64,000 bases of DNA from Poronia punctata (taxonomy: Eukaryota; Ascomycota; Sordariomycetes; Xylariales; Xylariaceae), in contig MU401528.1 of the NCBI GenBank assembly GCA_022579005.1, positions 1-64,000 on the forward strand, written 5' to 3'. Position numbers and translations under genes: made by a program. Position 1 is the stretch's first letter. Each line of letters begins with the position of its first letter. The notes beneath the pieces were generated by a model. That model was not told the origin of the DNA, did not search any database, and worked only from the letters and a program-made list of their open reading frames with translations. Shown here in pieces: positions 44,433-58,828 of this stretch.

Positions 44433-47400
44433 GTCCTGGAGGTTGCAGCTTCCTACCTAGTCAGCTAGTCTAATAGACGCCGACCACATTCGCGACCGCG
44501 TAAACCTCCACAAGCGACTCATCCATGCCAATCAGCGGAAGAAAAACCTCAGGATGTCAACTGGAGAGGTGAACTATCAGCTCCCATCTCCGTCTAGTCT
44601 GGTCTAGTTGCTGGATGAAACGAAAACATAAATGTGGCCTGAGGTGGTAGCTGTCCCGTGGGATCGACATTGCCTTTAGAAACATTCATCAACTACACAG
44701 ACGGGGTGACGGGATATAAGTTGATCGATCTTCTGATCGACCAGGAAAGGTCCTATCTATCAAAATTTGTCTCATTTGAGCTGATACGTAAACAACAGAA
44801 ATTGCTTAGCCTAGTTCATTGTCGCGATGCTTCGGTACCGATATTTCACTGTATGTATGCATACTTAATTTGATGTCGCGTCTGTTCGAACCCGCCGCGG
44901 AAAACATAAACAAAGATTCGTTCGTTCTTCGTCTACCACGTAGAGCATACCTGCAGCCATGCACATACATACATGCCTGCATACTCCCACAGCATATCAA
45001 CAAACAGGTAATTACACGTACCAGACTCCGAATGGAATGCCAAGATTGTTGCCGCGCTGGCGGCTATCAACTAGACTGGCAGGGGGGTCATAAGCGACTA
45101 GCTCATAATAAGCGATGTGATAGTGACCAGAGTTGCATCGTGCATAACAAGGTAGTCTACATTCTGCCTTACTCACATGGGCTGGTTTTCTTCACTGCTT
45201 ATATTGCTCTATCAAGTTGAGGATATCAGATTGCAACCCCTTTGCTATAGTAACCTCAGATGATTATAATTACCTCGAGAGGCGACCTTGGCGTAAGGGA
45301 GATGTGAAGACAGTCGCTCTCATCTCACCTATAAAGAAGTAGCTCTCGCACAACTTGGAACCCAAATAGAAAACATGTGGGCAAGTACCACCGGCAGGTA
45401 TTCTCATCTTGGGATGAAGCGCAATATATATCAGGCCACACAGCTTCCCAGGATGCTACTGTCTACTAGCATTTCATGGCTAACGTACCTAGCCCTGAGA
45501 TAAACTGTAGTTGCAACACGTTCCTGACCTGGTTCATATCGTTCCCTATTTGGAATTTCTTGGTTGAAACTTTCCCACTCGGTGGCCTGATTACCATTGG
45601 CACAATTTAAAATCAACCCATTTTTGTCACAACTGGGCAAGACGGACCGATCATGACGGTGGTAACTAAGCGCCATCGTGACCAAAATGGGAGGTAGCCT
45701 TATTTTTACCTCCGGCCCGAAAAGCGTAGAGGGAGAGTTGATCACGGATATCGATGGTGCTTGATCACCGCGAAAGTGACTGGTATCAATAAGATAGCGT
45801 TGTAACGACTAATCTCGGTATTCTCAGGAGCACGAAGAATTGCCGTGGATGGTTTCGTTCGGTAAAGCGGCAGCAATGGCTGACGTGCAACGTTGATATT
45901 TTCCGGGTTTCCTCTTCACGAAACATACCACGGCAATATAGCCTCCTATAGTAGCATCTCAGTAGAGTTGGATAGGGGTACAAGAACCTTTGGATGGAAT
46001 CCATACCTGTTGGAGTCCTTGCGAGTGTTTCTCTAGTCCATGAAGGCAGTTTGAGGTTAGCTGCTAGGATACCTTCCCGCATCTCTATTGTTTATCGAGT
46101 CTGGCGGTGGACAATCCAAAGACATGCTGGTCTTCCCCTTTCATCTACCCCTGTGCTTGCCTGTTTTGGCCCTACCGGTTGGAGGCTTGCTTGCTTGAGC
46201 TCGTTTGGCTGTTGACCGCTCAAATAACATCACACGTCTATGACCTGGCATGTTCCGGGTGGAGTAACGTGCCTTCTGGCGGCAATGTCATTACATTGGA
46301 TGCTGTATCTGTAGGCGGTCAGTGTGGGCTGGGACCACAGTCGCCAATTCCTAACAAGTAGCCGCAGTAGCCCTATTAACGGTCCTTGAAATTATTTATA
46401 TAAGAGCTCGAGGAATTCCTCATGGTTCATCGGGCATGGATCAGCTACATCTCAGTTGTGAGAAGGTGAGTAAGTCGGTGTGTTTTCGCCCCGGAACTTG
46501 ATGCTGACACTTCCTAGCAACAGGCTGACTAAGTTACCGCTAGAGGGCGAGAGATGACCGAGAGGCGACTGTGGGAGGGGTCGTCGCCCGGGTCTACCCT
46601 CTCCCCAAGCCTTCGTTAACTACCAGGAACTGTCCTTCTCACTAGGAAGAGTGGTTATAGCGGTAGATGAGCCTTTGATGATCGACTACCGCGGTCGTGA
46701 GTTCGCAAGTGCGTGGGTTGAGGATATCGGCCAAGATTAGAGCGTTCATTATCCGGTTTAAATGTCATCAAGCTTCGAAGTCTCCGGCTCATATCCTTAC
46801 ATCTCAGACCACTCGACCAAGCTCCCTCACAATGCGTCCTCGGTGTCAGGTTGCTCAGGCATACCAGAAAGCGGACGTCGATTGGGTTCTGTCTTATAAG
46901 GCGGGCTAGGTCGAGAGTATCAGGGTTCTGGTCGTTACGTTGACAGCGACCGCCAATGGCCTGCTTTGAAGCCGCCCCTATATGTAACGGCGCTCGTACA
47001 TCACGCTTCCGCATGTAGGGATCAGCTTGTACCGTAATTCCGTTGCCAGTACAGACGTGAGACAGAGAGCTACAATTGTGATGTTATGTCGCATCACATC
47101 TGATCCAAACAAAGCCGGGCTGTCATTTTGATGCTTCACCGACAGGTTATAGCTGTAACTCGTACATGAGTCGGAGCAGGTAATAACTGCCTCACAGTTG
47201 TGCGCGCCAGCCTATTTGGTAACAGTTCTGTAATTGACGGTTTTGATGCATATATAGTCATACAAAGTACTTGGCATTCATCTACGAGACATTCTTAGAA
47301 CTAGTGGAATTTCTATAAACGGAGAATCACTGTAGGTGGTAGGCCCCTCACTTCCAGACTCCAGTTACCTCCCCTGTGGCATACGTACGAGTACCTTACC

Positions 47401-47648
47401 AAACTGCTCATGGTAGTGCCTGCTTGAGACTGCAAGTGAATATGGCAAATATACAGTTAAGCACTGTTTATATCCTCTTACTTGACCCCCGTTTTTGTCC
47501 CGACTCCCCACGCCCGCAGCCTTATTAGACTTGAACGTCGTCTTCCCGAATCCCGGCTTCCACACTAGGCTTTCTATCGTTCGGCCTAGCTAGAGTAGCA
47601 CATTTACCTGCCTACTTTACATATCAAGCCGCACTAAATCTCGGCAGG
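44433..47648. other. Long gene-poor stretch
   Basis: 3.2 kb with no gene I can support. Open frames reach ~130 codons but have no start context, splice partners or protein-like composition. Composition is near normal (not RIP-like). One TACGAGTA lies at 47386. An old decayed element or long regulatory region is possible. Confidence 0.5.
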
Positions 47649-48783
47649 ATGAGGATAGGCTGTCTGCAATTTGCTCCCCGAGTAGGGGTAGTCGACGATA
47701 ATGTCGGTCTCGCCAATGCAGTGCTGGATAGAACAAGCCCGAAAGACCTTGATCTGCTTGTTCTTCCCGAGCTTGCCTTCACCGGTCTGTCATTCGACTG
47801 AATAGCGATTGTTACCCGATAGTTTCTCTGAATAGCGACTGACTGGTCTTAGGATACAATTTCAAGTCGTTTGGAGAGATACGACCCTTTCTTGAGCGTC
47901 AAGGCTCCGGAACCAGCGCGGTATGGGCTAAAAATATCGCGCTCAAATACAACTGTATAGTTACTGTCGGCTACCCGGAGAAGGTGGACGCAGACCCAGA
48001 AAGATCCATCGCCCCCAATCATTACAATTCTGCCTTGATCGTCAATGCCGACTGTAAGACGATTGGAAACTACAGAAAAAGCTTCCTATATTACACGGAC
48101 TACAACTGGGCGTCCGAAGGCAAAGCCGGCTTCTTTAATGGCTTTATACCAGAACTTGGAACAGTATCGATGGGTATATGTAAGCTCTTTTTCTCGTACA
48201 ATTTTTACCGTGTATGCTAATCATGTTGTAGGCATGGACCTCAAGTGTGTCGCCTGTTCATGAACTTGATGTGATGCTAATGAGAAATAGTCCATACCTT
48301 TTCCTGGAAGACAGGTGGAATGCCTTTGAATTCGCTTCTCACTGCCTCAAAGTCAAGGCGAATCTCATCATTCTCACGATGGCCTGGTTAACTTCAGAGG
48401 CTGCATCTGATTTCACGCTCTTCCCGGACCGCCCATGTTTCAGGAGCCTAGCGTACTGGATCATTAGGCTTGGGCCACTAATACGAGCAGAGAGCGAAGA
48501 AGAGACGATTGTCGTCTTTTGTAATCGCGCCGGCATAGAAGACGAGGCTGTGTATGCTGGCACAAGCGCGGTAATTGGTATCAGAGATGGACAAGTGATT
48601 CTATACGGGGTCCTTGGGCGCGGGAAGCAAGATCTCCTTATGGTGGATACTGAGGCTACTCCCGACGCAAAGATTATACATCGCTTCGATTCCCAACTCC
48701 CAGTGCCAGAGACCACGGAAGCATTCTATTTTGAAATAGAGAAACTGGCGACGACGCTGGAACAGCGGGTGAGTGGTCTCTAG
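47649..48783 (+). CDS. NTA1: Protein N-terminal amidase NTA1-like (nitrilase family)
   Basis: Four exons: 47649-47784, 47853-48179, 48232-48244 (13 nt) and 48291-48783, joining to 322 aa. Nitrilase-superfamily catalytic residues can be placed: Glu41 in LVLPELAFTGYNF, Lys121 in NYRKSFLYYTD, Cys155 in MGICMDLNPY. ILTMAWLTSE and VFCNRAG in the last exon match the NTA1 branch. The yeast enzyme deamidates N-terminal Asn and Gln to Asp and Glu, feeding proteins into the Arg/N-degron pathway. The microexon contributes the last two bases of Cys155, then Met-Asp-Leu and two bases of Asn159; without it the active site is destroyed. The last intron is short (46 nt). The protein is shorter than yeast Nta1 (457 aa). 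A GTGAGT just before the stop leaves open an extra 3' exon. Confidence 0.85.
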
Positions 48784-50389
48784 ACCTGAGCGTAACACTC
48801 GCCGGCCTCCCCGTCGACGAGCGACTTATTGCAGACACGAGGCGCAAACACGCATGAATTCAGCCAAGCTTCGCCGAAGCTCGTTATAGCGGTAGGCAAT
48901 TTTTATTAGCCGGCCAGCAATCGCTGTCGAGTGAGAAGCTTTGTTCTAAACAAACTGTTCGCATTTGAGAACTAACCGTATCAAGCTGCGATTATGTACT
49001 ACATCGCCCCTTTTTTATAACCAGGAAAATGCCAGCTGCCGCGGTGCGAGGGAGAAACAATTTGAGTGTGAGCTAGGGGTTCGAAACATACCTGGTACCC
49101 TTCAAATTGACAATAGCATCTTTGCCTTTCCGGGACATCCCGCGAAGGACTGATACCGATGATTCTCCTGTCATCTCATATACCCTCTGTCACGGTTGTC
49201 GGGTCGACCATTCAGCGTGAAGGGATGTTGTCAGATGGGGTTACACCCGTAACCACGATGTTACGAAATATTAGGAGGGTCGTCCCGTACTTTCTAGGGT
49301 TTACCGAGCAACAGAAAGCCGAAGTCGATTAAAACAGCCGTTTCCTACCATCTATCTGCCCACATACACTATTCTCCAAGGTCAACCGGCATAAGCCAAC
49401 CTCTTGTGGCGATGTGGCTGAATGATCGCTTTGGATACCTAAATGTCAACGATCTGTCCAATGGTCTTTTGATTGGGGCGTATTGCTAGTTTACATGATG
49501 GGGGGCTATTGTGTTTCGAACCAGGTTGCTGTAAAAGGTGATGTCTTGAATTGCCCATCGCTGGCCAAGTAACGCTTTCACTAACCTCATGACCTGTGTG
49601 GTAAAAGTCCTACGAGGTTTGCGCTTTGTGGCACTTCATATATTGTTCGTGCCATCTGCTTTGAGAAACAATGCTGAGATGGGATGTCGTCCGAGGGTCA
49701 GTTGGGTATAATATAATGTGATGTATGTTTATACACTTTAAACTAGGCTACAGTACAAGTCTTCCAAGGCAATCAAAGCCAATTGACTTACCCGGACGTC
49801 GGAACACCGTCGAGTCGAGACCATACCCGATTATACAAGCCATGCGTGATAATACCACTTTCCTTTTTTCTAAACACGTGCGCAAAAGTACCCGACCTAG
49901 GTAAATCGAAAGCAGCTGGCACCTGCATCTCATGTACATAATCACACGAACTTATCTAGAAGTTTGATCTTTTAAGCGCCACGAGACTGCCGTGTCCAAG
50001 CCATCGGAGCAAGGAAGTCGCACTCATTGGTGTGCTTACCTACATGTCACCCCCTGCGTGGAGGATGTTTGTCTGTTTGGTGGCGCACTGTGCCCATTTC
50101 AGATACTCCATATCTCGTCTCGTGACCGCTCGTGGCCGACCGCCTTGATCTTGGTGATAGCATTGGGATTTTTGAGTCTATTGTGTGCGTTTGCTTTTAT
50201 GTGTAACAGCATGGTAATAGCCACCTAACCTTAGTACAATGCTGCTCAGTACGGGTGGTAGGCAATATAAGCCACTCTGCCACTCATTGACTAAGGTTTT
50301 AAGACTTGCGGTTTTTTGAGATAAACGAGGAACGTGAATATACGAGTATCTATCAGGAAGAGACCCCGCTTTGGGGTCAACGTAAAGAC
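48784..50389. other. Intergenic region without gene
   Basis: 1.6 kb downstream of NTA1 up to the second miniature element. One TACGAGTA at 50341. No credible gene. The start may include an NTA1 3' extension. Confidence 0.45.
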
Positions 50390-50397
50390 AGAATAAG
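50390..50397. repeat. Left target-site duplication AGAATAAG
   Basis: Exact 8-bp match to 50806-50813. Confidence 0.82.
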
Positions 50398-50805
50398 TAG
50401 CCCCCCTACGTCTACCTTAAACAATTCCTACATCCAAGGAGTTTCTCCACTTAGTGCGCATTAGCCCCCTCCCTTTACATGTTTCTATAGTACAGCGCCT
50501 TAGCATATACCTCTTAGATTAGTAACTTGTAAATAACATATATATAAGTCGTTTTTATATATAAGTACTTAAGTAGGTAGGTAAGTACCTACATGTAGAT
50601 AGGTAAGTAGGTAAGTAGGTAGGTATTAAGTAGGTAGGTAGGTAGGTAGGTATACCTAGCAGTCCTTGTAGGTTAAGTCATTTTTCTATAAAATACTCGG
50701 GCAAGAGACGCTGCGTTGCGATCTGCATGCTGGCGTTAAGTATTTAGACCTAAGTAGGGAACTCCTTAGATGTAGGAATTTTTTAAGGTAGACGTAGGTG
50801 GGCTA
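50398..50805. mobile_element. Second MITE, 408 bp, with ~55-bp inverted repeats
   Basis: Left end TAGCCCCCCTACGTCTACC and right end, read inward on the other strand, TAGCCCACCTACGTCTACC. Homology continues for ~55 bp with few mismatches (CTTAAA, AATTCCTACATC, AAGGAGTT). The 8-bp flanks AGAATAAG match exactly. The interior has no coding capacity and contains TA-rich sequence and a TAGG tetramer array. Eight-bp duplications and ends starting TAG suggest a hAT-type element, but the termini differ from those of the 737-bp element, so it is a different family. Confidence 0.87.
50570..50652. repeat. (TAGG)n tetranucleotide array
   Basis: TAGGTAGG-type repeats inside the 408-bp element. Confidence 0.88.
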
Positions 50806-50813
50806 AGAATAAG
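50806..50813. repeat. Right target-site duplication AGAATAAG
   Basis: Exact 8-bp match to 50390-50397. Confidence 0.82.
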
Positions 50814-51850
50814 GAAGTTTATTTTCCGCCAAGGGATAGATCGCGGCCCAATCAGGACGGCTGAACCCCAAGAAGCTAGGACCGTGGCGTCGAGGTGTGG
50901 AAGTCGCAAGGCACGGCACGCATTGAAGTGGGGATACTGTTAAATCCTAATGGCCAATTGTCAGATGGTATGCAGCTCATCCCTGTCGCCGTCACTTCTT
51001 AGCGTCGGCTTTATAGCCAGTGATCGTCTGTTCTGGAGAGGTGAACAGGACATCTTTGGCTTGGGAGGAAAGCGAACCCCAAAGCACTCCCAGCCCCCAG
51101 GGACCAATACAGCTGATTCTTCGACTGTCGTCCCCCATTATCCCTCATCACTGCTGCTCTGCGTCGTCCAATAAACCCCCAAATCCTCTGTACCGGGGGT
51201 GCATTTTAGGCAAGTGACAATCGGGGCCGTTCTATGCACATAGCAAGGGGGCCTGTGAGTGGCCAGATGGAATGCATTTCTAGGATTTCCACTTCCGCTC
51301 ATGAAAAGGCCCGCAGTGGTTATGTTCTTCCTGTCCATCTCTAAATTCCACTCCCGCACACTGGCATCCGACGTATGTCACAGTGGCGACCGCGCTTCGA
51401 GGGAAATCGGTGCGCAGAGGCACGCAGAAACTAGGCGATAACCGCCCTCACTAGCTATTCGAGGCCCGCCCATCACCTTTTAAACAGAGATCTGCCAAAC
51501 ATATATCGGGAGTAGGCTGCGCTATTAGAGTACGTCGCGCGAGCTTTGCGACTCCCAAGACAGCTATACAGCCTTGCAGTTTTGTCTGACCAGTACATTA
51601 TCATAGGGGTCTAGCCAAGGATTGCGTCTAGATATATCCATCGTCTCACGCCAATCCCCTTGTAACTGCTTGTCCTCAAGTTCTTGTCATCATTATTGAA
51701 CTTTGATTGTAACGGTCTCAGCGGAAGGTATCGCCTCATTCTTGGATGCGGGACACGTAATCCGCCGATTGTATTCTCTCTTTCCATCTGCATCCATTGT
51801 TCGGCTTCTCTCCAGCGACGGCTACCGGCGATTGGCGATTGGCGATAGCA
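50814..51850. other. Upstream region of family copy B
   Basis: 1 kb without a supported gene; contains the promoter and leader of copy B. Upstream in-frame Met codons exist, for example at 51797, but the signal peptide starts at 51851. Confidence 0.5.
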
Positions 51851-53250
51851 ATGCACGCTGGCCGGGCCCTCTTCGCACTTGTTGCGCTTGCGCACAGTGG
51901 ACAGGCCGTGTTCGTCGCGCCCGACTCGCCTTGTGCTACGAACTGCGGCAACGTCCTCGATTCGACGGCAGAAGATCAGATAGAATGCTCCGACTCATCA
52001 TACGGCTCGACGGCAGGGAAAGTCTTTCAGTCTTGCGTAGCCTGCGAATCAACCAGCCCGTACGAGACCACCAGCAGTAGCAATCGCAATGTATCAGATC
52101 TACAGGCCATGCTTTGTATGTCTTGCCAATCGGACTTTTTTGAGATTCGTCTTGCTAACAAGCGCTTTCCAATATTAAGTTAATATGCGATTTGCAACAT
52201 CGAAATGTCTGTTTCACCTCGAAGCAGGCGGGCCGTGTAGCCTGGAGTAAGTAGCTGACTCCCTGCATTGCTCATCCCCGAGTTCACAGCACTAACAATG
52301 GGAAGCCCGGCTTGCGGACATCTGAAAAAGGCGCTTGAGTACGGCAACCTGTCCTCGACCGTTTCCCCCTATGGTTTCTGCAGTCTCTGGAGCGACTTCG
52401 AATTGGACAAGTGCACTAGATGCCTAGCCGCGGACAAGCACTACATCCGAAACTGTATGTCCTTGCCGGTCTATGTACCTTTTGCATTCTAAGTTACTAA
52501 CAATGATTAGTCATATCAATCTTGTCAGGAGCATGTTACCTGCGTCCTGAACCGCCCCAAACTCTTCCAATCGAAGGAGACATCTTCTCCACCGATCTAG
52601 CTAACGTCACCGATCCTATTCCTACCGGTAGCACCCATGCAAATGCTAGGGTCGGCCCCTTTACTTACGGTGCGCTGGCGGGCGTCGTCATTGGAGGTAT
52701 TGCGGTGCTATTAATATTTGTTGGCTGTGGTGTTGTGTTGAACGGCAAGCGGCGCAGAAAACAGTATTTGAGACGCCGCGAGGAGCAGATGAAACAATGG
52801 CCAAGTCCAGGGGCCGGCGGCGAAATGTTCGAGACCCCGGTCAGCCAGAGACCATTACGCGGCGGCGGATGGAGCGACTCACCAGTCAGTGCCGCTACAA
52901 CAGAGGGCACATATCCCTATCCTCGTTACTTCTCACCTTACGCCACCCAGTTCGACAGCCCCGTCAGCGCAATTGAGGGTCCCAGCCAGATGACGTGGCC
53001 GGTTGAGAAGGCTAGGAGTATCGGTTTGGCGCTGAGCCCAGACCACGACGGTTCGGAATCCAAGTGGGGAGACCGGAAGGGGAAAGACAAAGCCGACGGT
53101 GGAGCTGATGACGATGGCTACGAGCTTCAAGAGGGCGTCAATAGCGCTGGCGGCCATGGCAACCCAACGCCTTTGAAATATTCTGGGCATGCCCCTGTGC
53201 TTAACCACCCCGGCTATGGCAGACAAGGGCAGACACCGTCACCATCATAA
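51851..53250 (+). CDS. 12-Cys type I membrane protein, family copy B
   Basis: Four exons: 51851-52115, 52180-52246, 52306-52454 and 52511-53250, joining to 406 aa. Signal peptide MHAGRALFALVALAHSGQA, then FVAPDSPCATNC. Twelve ectodomain cysteines keep the family spacing: C-x3-C, IEC, C-x2-C (QSCVAC), KCLF, C-x5-C (PCSLDPAC), FC, C-x2-C (KCTRC), GAC. The acceptor of the second intron was chosen because only AAG/CCCGGC keeps the frame, and it recreates the C-x5-C spacing. It also has an ideal CTAAC branch site. A helix (ALAGVVIGGIAVLLIFVGCGVVL) and a strongly basic stretch (KRRRKQYLRRR) follow. The tail is Gly/Pro/Ser/Asp-rich and does not align with A or C. Copy B is the most divergent and has one intron more than the others. 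Confidence 0.78.
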
Positions 53251-54104
53251 GATGGGGATCGGTCTGGATCATAGGACGTGCTTCTGTGAGGCTACCCTAA
53301 TAGATCCATGGTGTCTTTTTCTCAGCAAGGAGTTTAGGAGGGAAGGTTCAAGTTTAGGATAATGGATATACCATCAGCATGGGGTACGAAAGGGCAACAT
53401 GGGATTTAGCATTTACATGTATTATATTTGGTCGGTGCTGAATTTTTGACCATTTGAAGCATATAATTAAGATGTTGTATATAACTGCTCTAGTTTCGGA
53501 GATATGGATAGAACCATAAAGGTCGAGCAAGTTGTCAAATTACCACTTTCTCTACGTTTTTATAAATAGGTACCTATGCCAACTTGAGGAAGGTGAATGT
53601 CTTTCTTATAACAAGGCTCATAAGTGATTTGGCTATGAGGTACAATGCCGATACGACTGTTTCTCGATCCGGAGATTAAAATAGATTCAATCTAAGACAC
53701 TTCATCTACCTAAGGCATAAAGTTAAACTTGGTTGTCTGTGGAAGTCATCGGGGGAAGCTTACCTCGATTACCTAACCAACAGGTAATTAGTTTTCGCAT
53801 GACGACTCTTTTCGCATCGGTGGTGCTGATGGTGGGTTTTACCAACTGTGCCTCAGTCAGTGCCAGGTGCCAAGGCCTATCTAATGTGGCTGGAGCTCTC
53901 CCACCTTTCCGCGTGTTCCCCACAGTCCCTTTTGGGTCGAGTATCAGAAAATTTTGGAGCTTCGGCCTCTTTTTTCAAATCATTACTATCTCGACAGGTG
54001 AATTTCTGTCCAGGTGAATATCTCTAGAACAACGCCACTTCTCGCGAAGATCACCGTCACCAATATATACTTAGCTTCCTACATAGATATATTGGCGGTT
54101 GACA
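53251..54104. other. Intergenic region without gene
   Basis: Between copy B and CBF5, both on plus. Holds the 3' UTR of copy B and the CBF5 promoter. Nothing else recognised. Confidence 0.5.
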
Positions 54105-56253
<2,149 letters not shown>

Positions 56254-58828
56254 AGTTGTGCTCTGCGGTAGTCGGTTACCTGGCGCATCTCGAGTTGATA
56301 CCATGTCCGCTAGCGTATAGCTAGTTCTTGTCACATTTCTATGTGAATGGCGTTTTTACTGTATTGTACAGTTGACAGGCTCTGGAAAACGGCGTTCTGG
56401 GTGTTTGTGCTTTGATTGGAAGGGGATGGATATATTACTTCCGAACCAAGTAAATACGACCATTTGCTGTTTGATCTAGCCATGGGATGTGATATTTGTT
56501 TGGGTCTACCAGTGTTCTCACGTCGGGGCGGGACAATACCTCCGGTCTGATTGTTTGACCCAAGTGATGTGCAGTAGGTTTTTCTAAGACATGCGGCGGA
56601 CAGAGAGCGATATGCGTTTGCCTATAACTCTTCTCTATGGGATGTGTGTTTTATAATGTAAAAAGGTAAGTGAACTGCTATCAGACGCAACCTATAAATA
56701 AGCCTCTAGGTTTGGGCAATGCCTTATAAACAAAGTCAGCATTGGTTCATGGGCAGCTAATAGGTCTACGAGTAGAGATAACTATCCGGTGGCCTCAGCC
56801 ATGCCTACCTTAGGTAGGTAAGTAGATAGGTAATGTAGACTTGCGTTCAATGACAGGTGCGTATGTGCAAATACAAATCCTGAGATAGGGTCACATCAGT
56901 CTATAATGGTTCCATGGTTCGGGAAATACCAAAGTTGCTTCCCATGCATTGCTGGTGACACCAGACAGGTACTCGTAGTTGACTATTGGTGGAGACCCGG
57001 GTTTGCATATAAGCTGGACCGAACAACAAGCTTTTGTATACCAAGATACTAAATTGTTCAGGAAGACGTGACGTGACATGGACTTTATCAAACTACATTG
57101 ATTTGTTTCCACCAGACCAGCCAAGCCGGTTGTGAATAACGTGGTCAAAGGTGTGATATTGGGTATTAGTCTAGTGGAAGCAAAACGTCGCGTGTGGATG
57201 GACCGTCTTTTAGATACATGACATCAACAGACAGAATTGTGAATGTGCCAAGAAAACAAGGTCAACCGGTTGTGCAGCTGCACTTTTCCTACACCTACAC
57301 ATACTTAAGTTATCTTGGTAGTACTAGGAGGTGCATGGGTTTACCTACATACTTACTTACCTACTTCACCTCGGGATACTAACCTAGGTCTTGAATCTCA
57401 CGTGCAGGTCAAGGTCGACAAAAGTGCAGAACTGACGTCCTTCTATCTTATACGTGCATATGATTGGCTATAAAATCACAGACAAGGGATCATATCATTG
57501 GTTAAGTTTAGGTGTATTCCTTTGTAGGAAAGACCTAACGACCTAAATAAGCGCCCGCTACAGTTAAGCTTAGCCCTGACTAGACCAATCTTAGTTAGAG
57601 TCGGATAAAGGCTGCAAATCTGCATCATGCAGGTGACCATCACCGTCACCTTTTCACGTCTATTCGGAATGCAGGTGCAGGTGCCATGTGTGGTCAGCAT
57701 CTGTGTTCCTGCTTGTCCGAGGCACAGACACAGTTTGCTGTAGAATTTGTCGCTGCAGGTGCCTTTTATCAAATTCATGAAATGTAAACTCTTCTGACAA
57801 GGTAAGGTGTCACTACATCTAGAATGCGATGTATGCTTTTTCTATCTACGGGGATGGACCACAACTGGGCACCCTCTAAATGCAGACGTCAATGTTTTGT
57901 CTTTACAAGATCATAACATCAACACCTAGTCCCTGAGGCTTAAGGAGAACTTCTTGGCTCTACTTGAAGTTTATCTCCTTGAAGGTCTTCATAATGTGAA
58001 GGCTTATCACAGGTGATCGATCTTATTCTTCACAATGAATTGGTGTTTGACGGGCCGCAAAGATAATAAGTCCAGGAACAAGCCGTTTTTACTAAAGCAA
58101 GGTCTCAGCAGGGATCTTCCATCAGTGCTCTCCGAGTGGCCGACTTTGGCGCCCACCACCTACACGTTGGCCCACAGGGTAAGCTCTTGGTTCGACCATC
58201 TCGACAAATCATATAATATCTCAAGAGCAAAGGCAATTCCCAAGGTCAGCCTATCGCCTGTGATGCCAAACCTGCAATGGTGTGTGCTAAACCATGCCCC
58301 ATTCTTATTGATCCCAGCGACGTTCTACTATTGGGGGCTGCCATATTGATAGTATAAGAAATGGGGTGGTACGAATTAGAGAGCTTTCCATCGATGTGAC
58401 CCATCCTATCTAGGGAGGAGGGTCTCGAAGCCCCATGTGCAAAAGGTGGGCAGCATCCCCTAGGTTAGATAGGTATATCATGGTTTGATGCGCTCCTGAA
58501 CGTTTGTCGTTCTTCACGTCTGTTTGTTTATCGTGATTTTGTTTCTGGGTTCAAGGGAGTCTCTTCATTCATTCATTCATTCGTTCATTCATTTGCTCAC
58601 TCACTCACTCACTCACTCGCTCACTCACAACTCCTATTTTCCAACGTCTTGATTTTCCAGCCGGCTGGAGATCATTGGCTTTCACATAGCACAATTATAA
58701 TTAATTAATACACACTCATTTACAGTCATTGCCCGAGTATCTCGTTGGCAACATACCATATACCCCATCCACGTTGTATAATTACTTTATTAAAACCTCC
58801 CCTGTTTTTTTTACTGCGGTGTGGTATC
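56254..58828. other. Long intergenic region, simple repeats
   Basis: 2.6 kb between CBF5 and copy C. Contains TACGAGTA/TACTCGTA at 56767 and 56970, and a (CATT)n/(CACT)n run at about 58566-58628. A 104-codon frame at 58035 lacks any protein signature. No gene is supported. Confidence 0.5.

Noticed and set aside
46780..46850. tRNA-like text on the minus strand (TTGGTCGAGTGGTCTGAG)
   Set aside because: No acceptor, anticodon or T-arm pairing could be formed; only a D-arm-like resemblance.
58035..58349. 104-codon plus-strand frame upstream of copy C
   Set aside because: No domain, no signal peptide, no conserved-looking text; random-frame length for this spacer.
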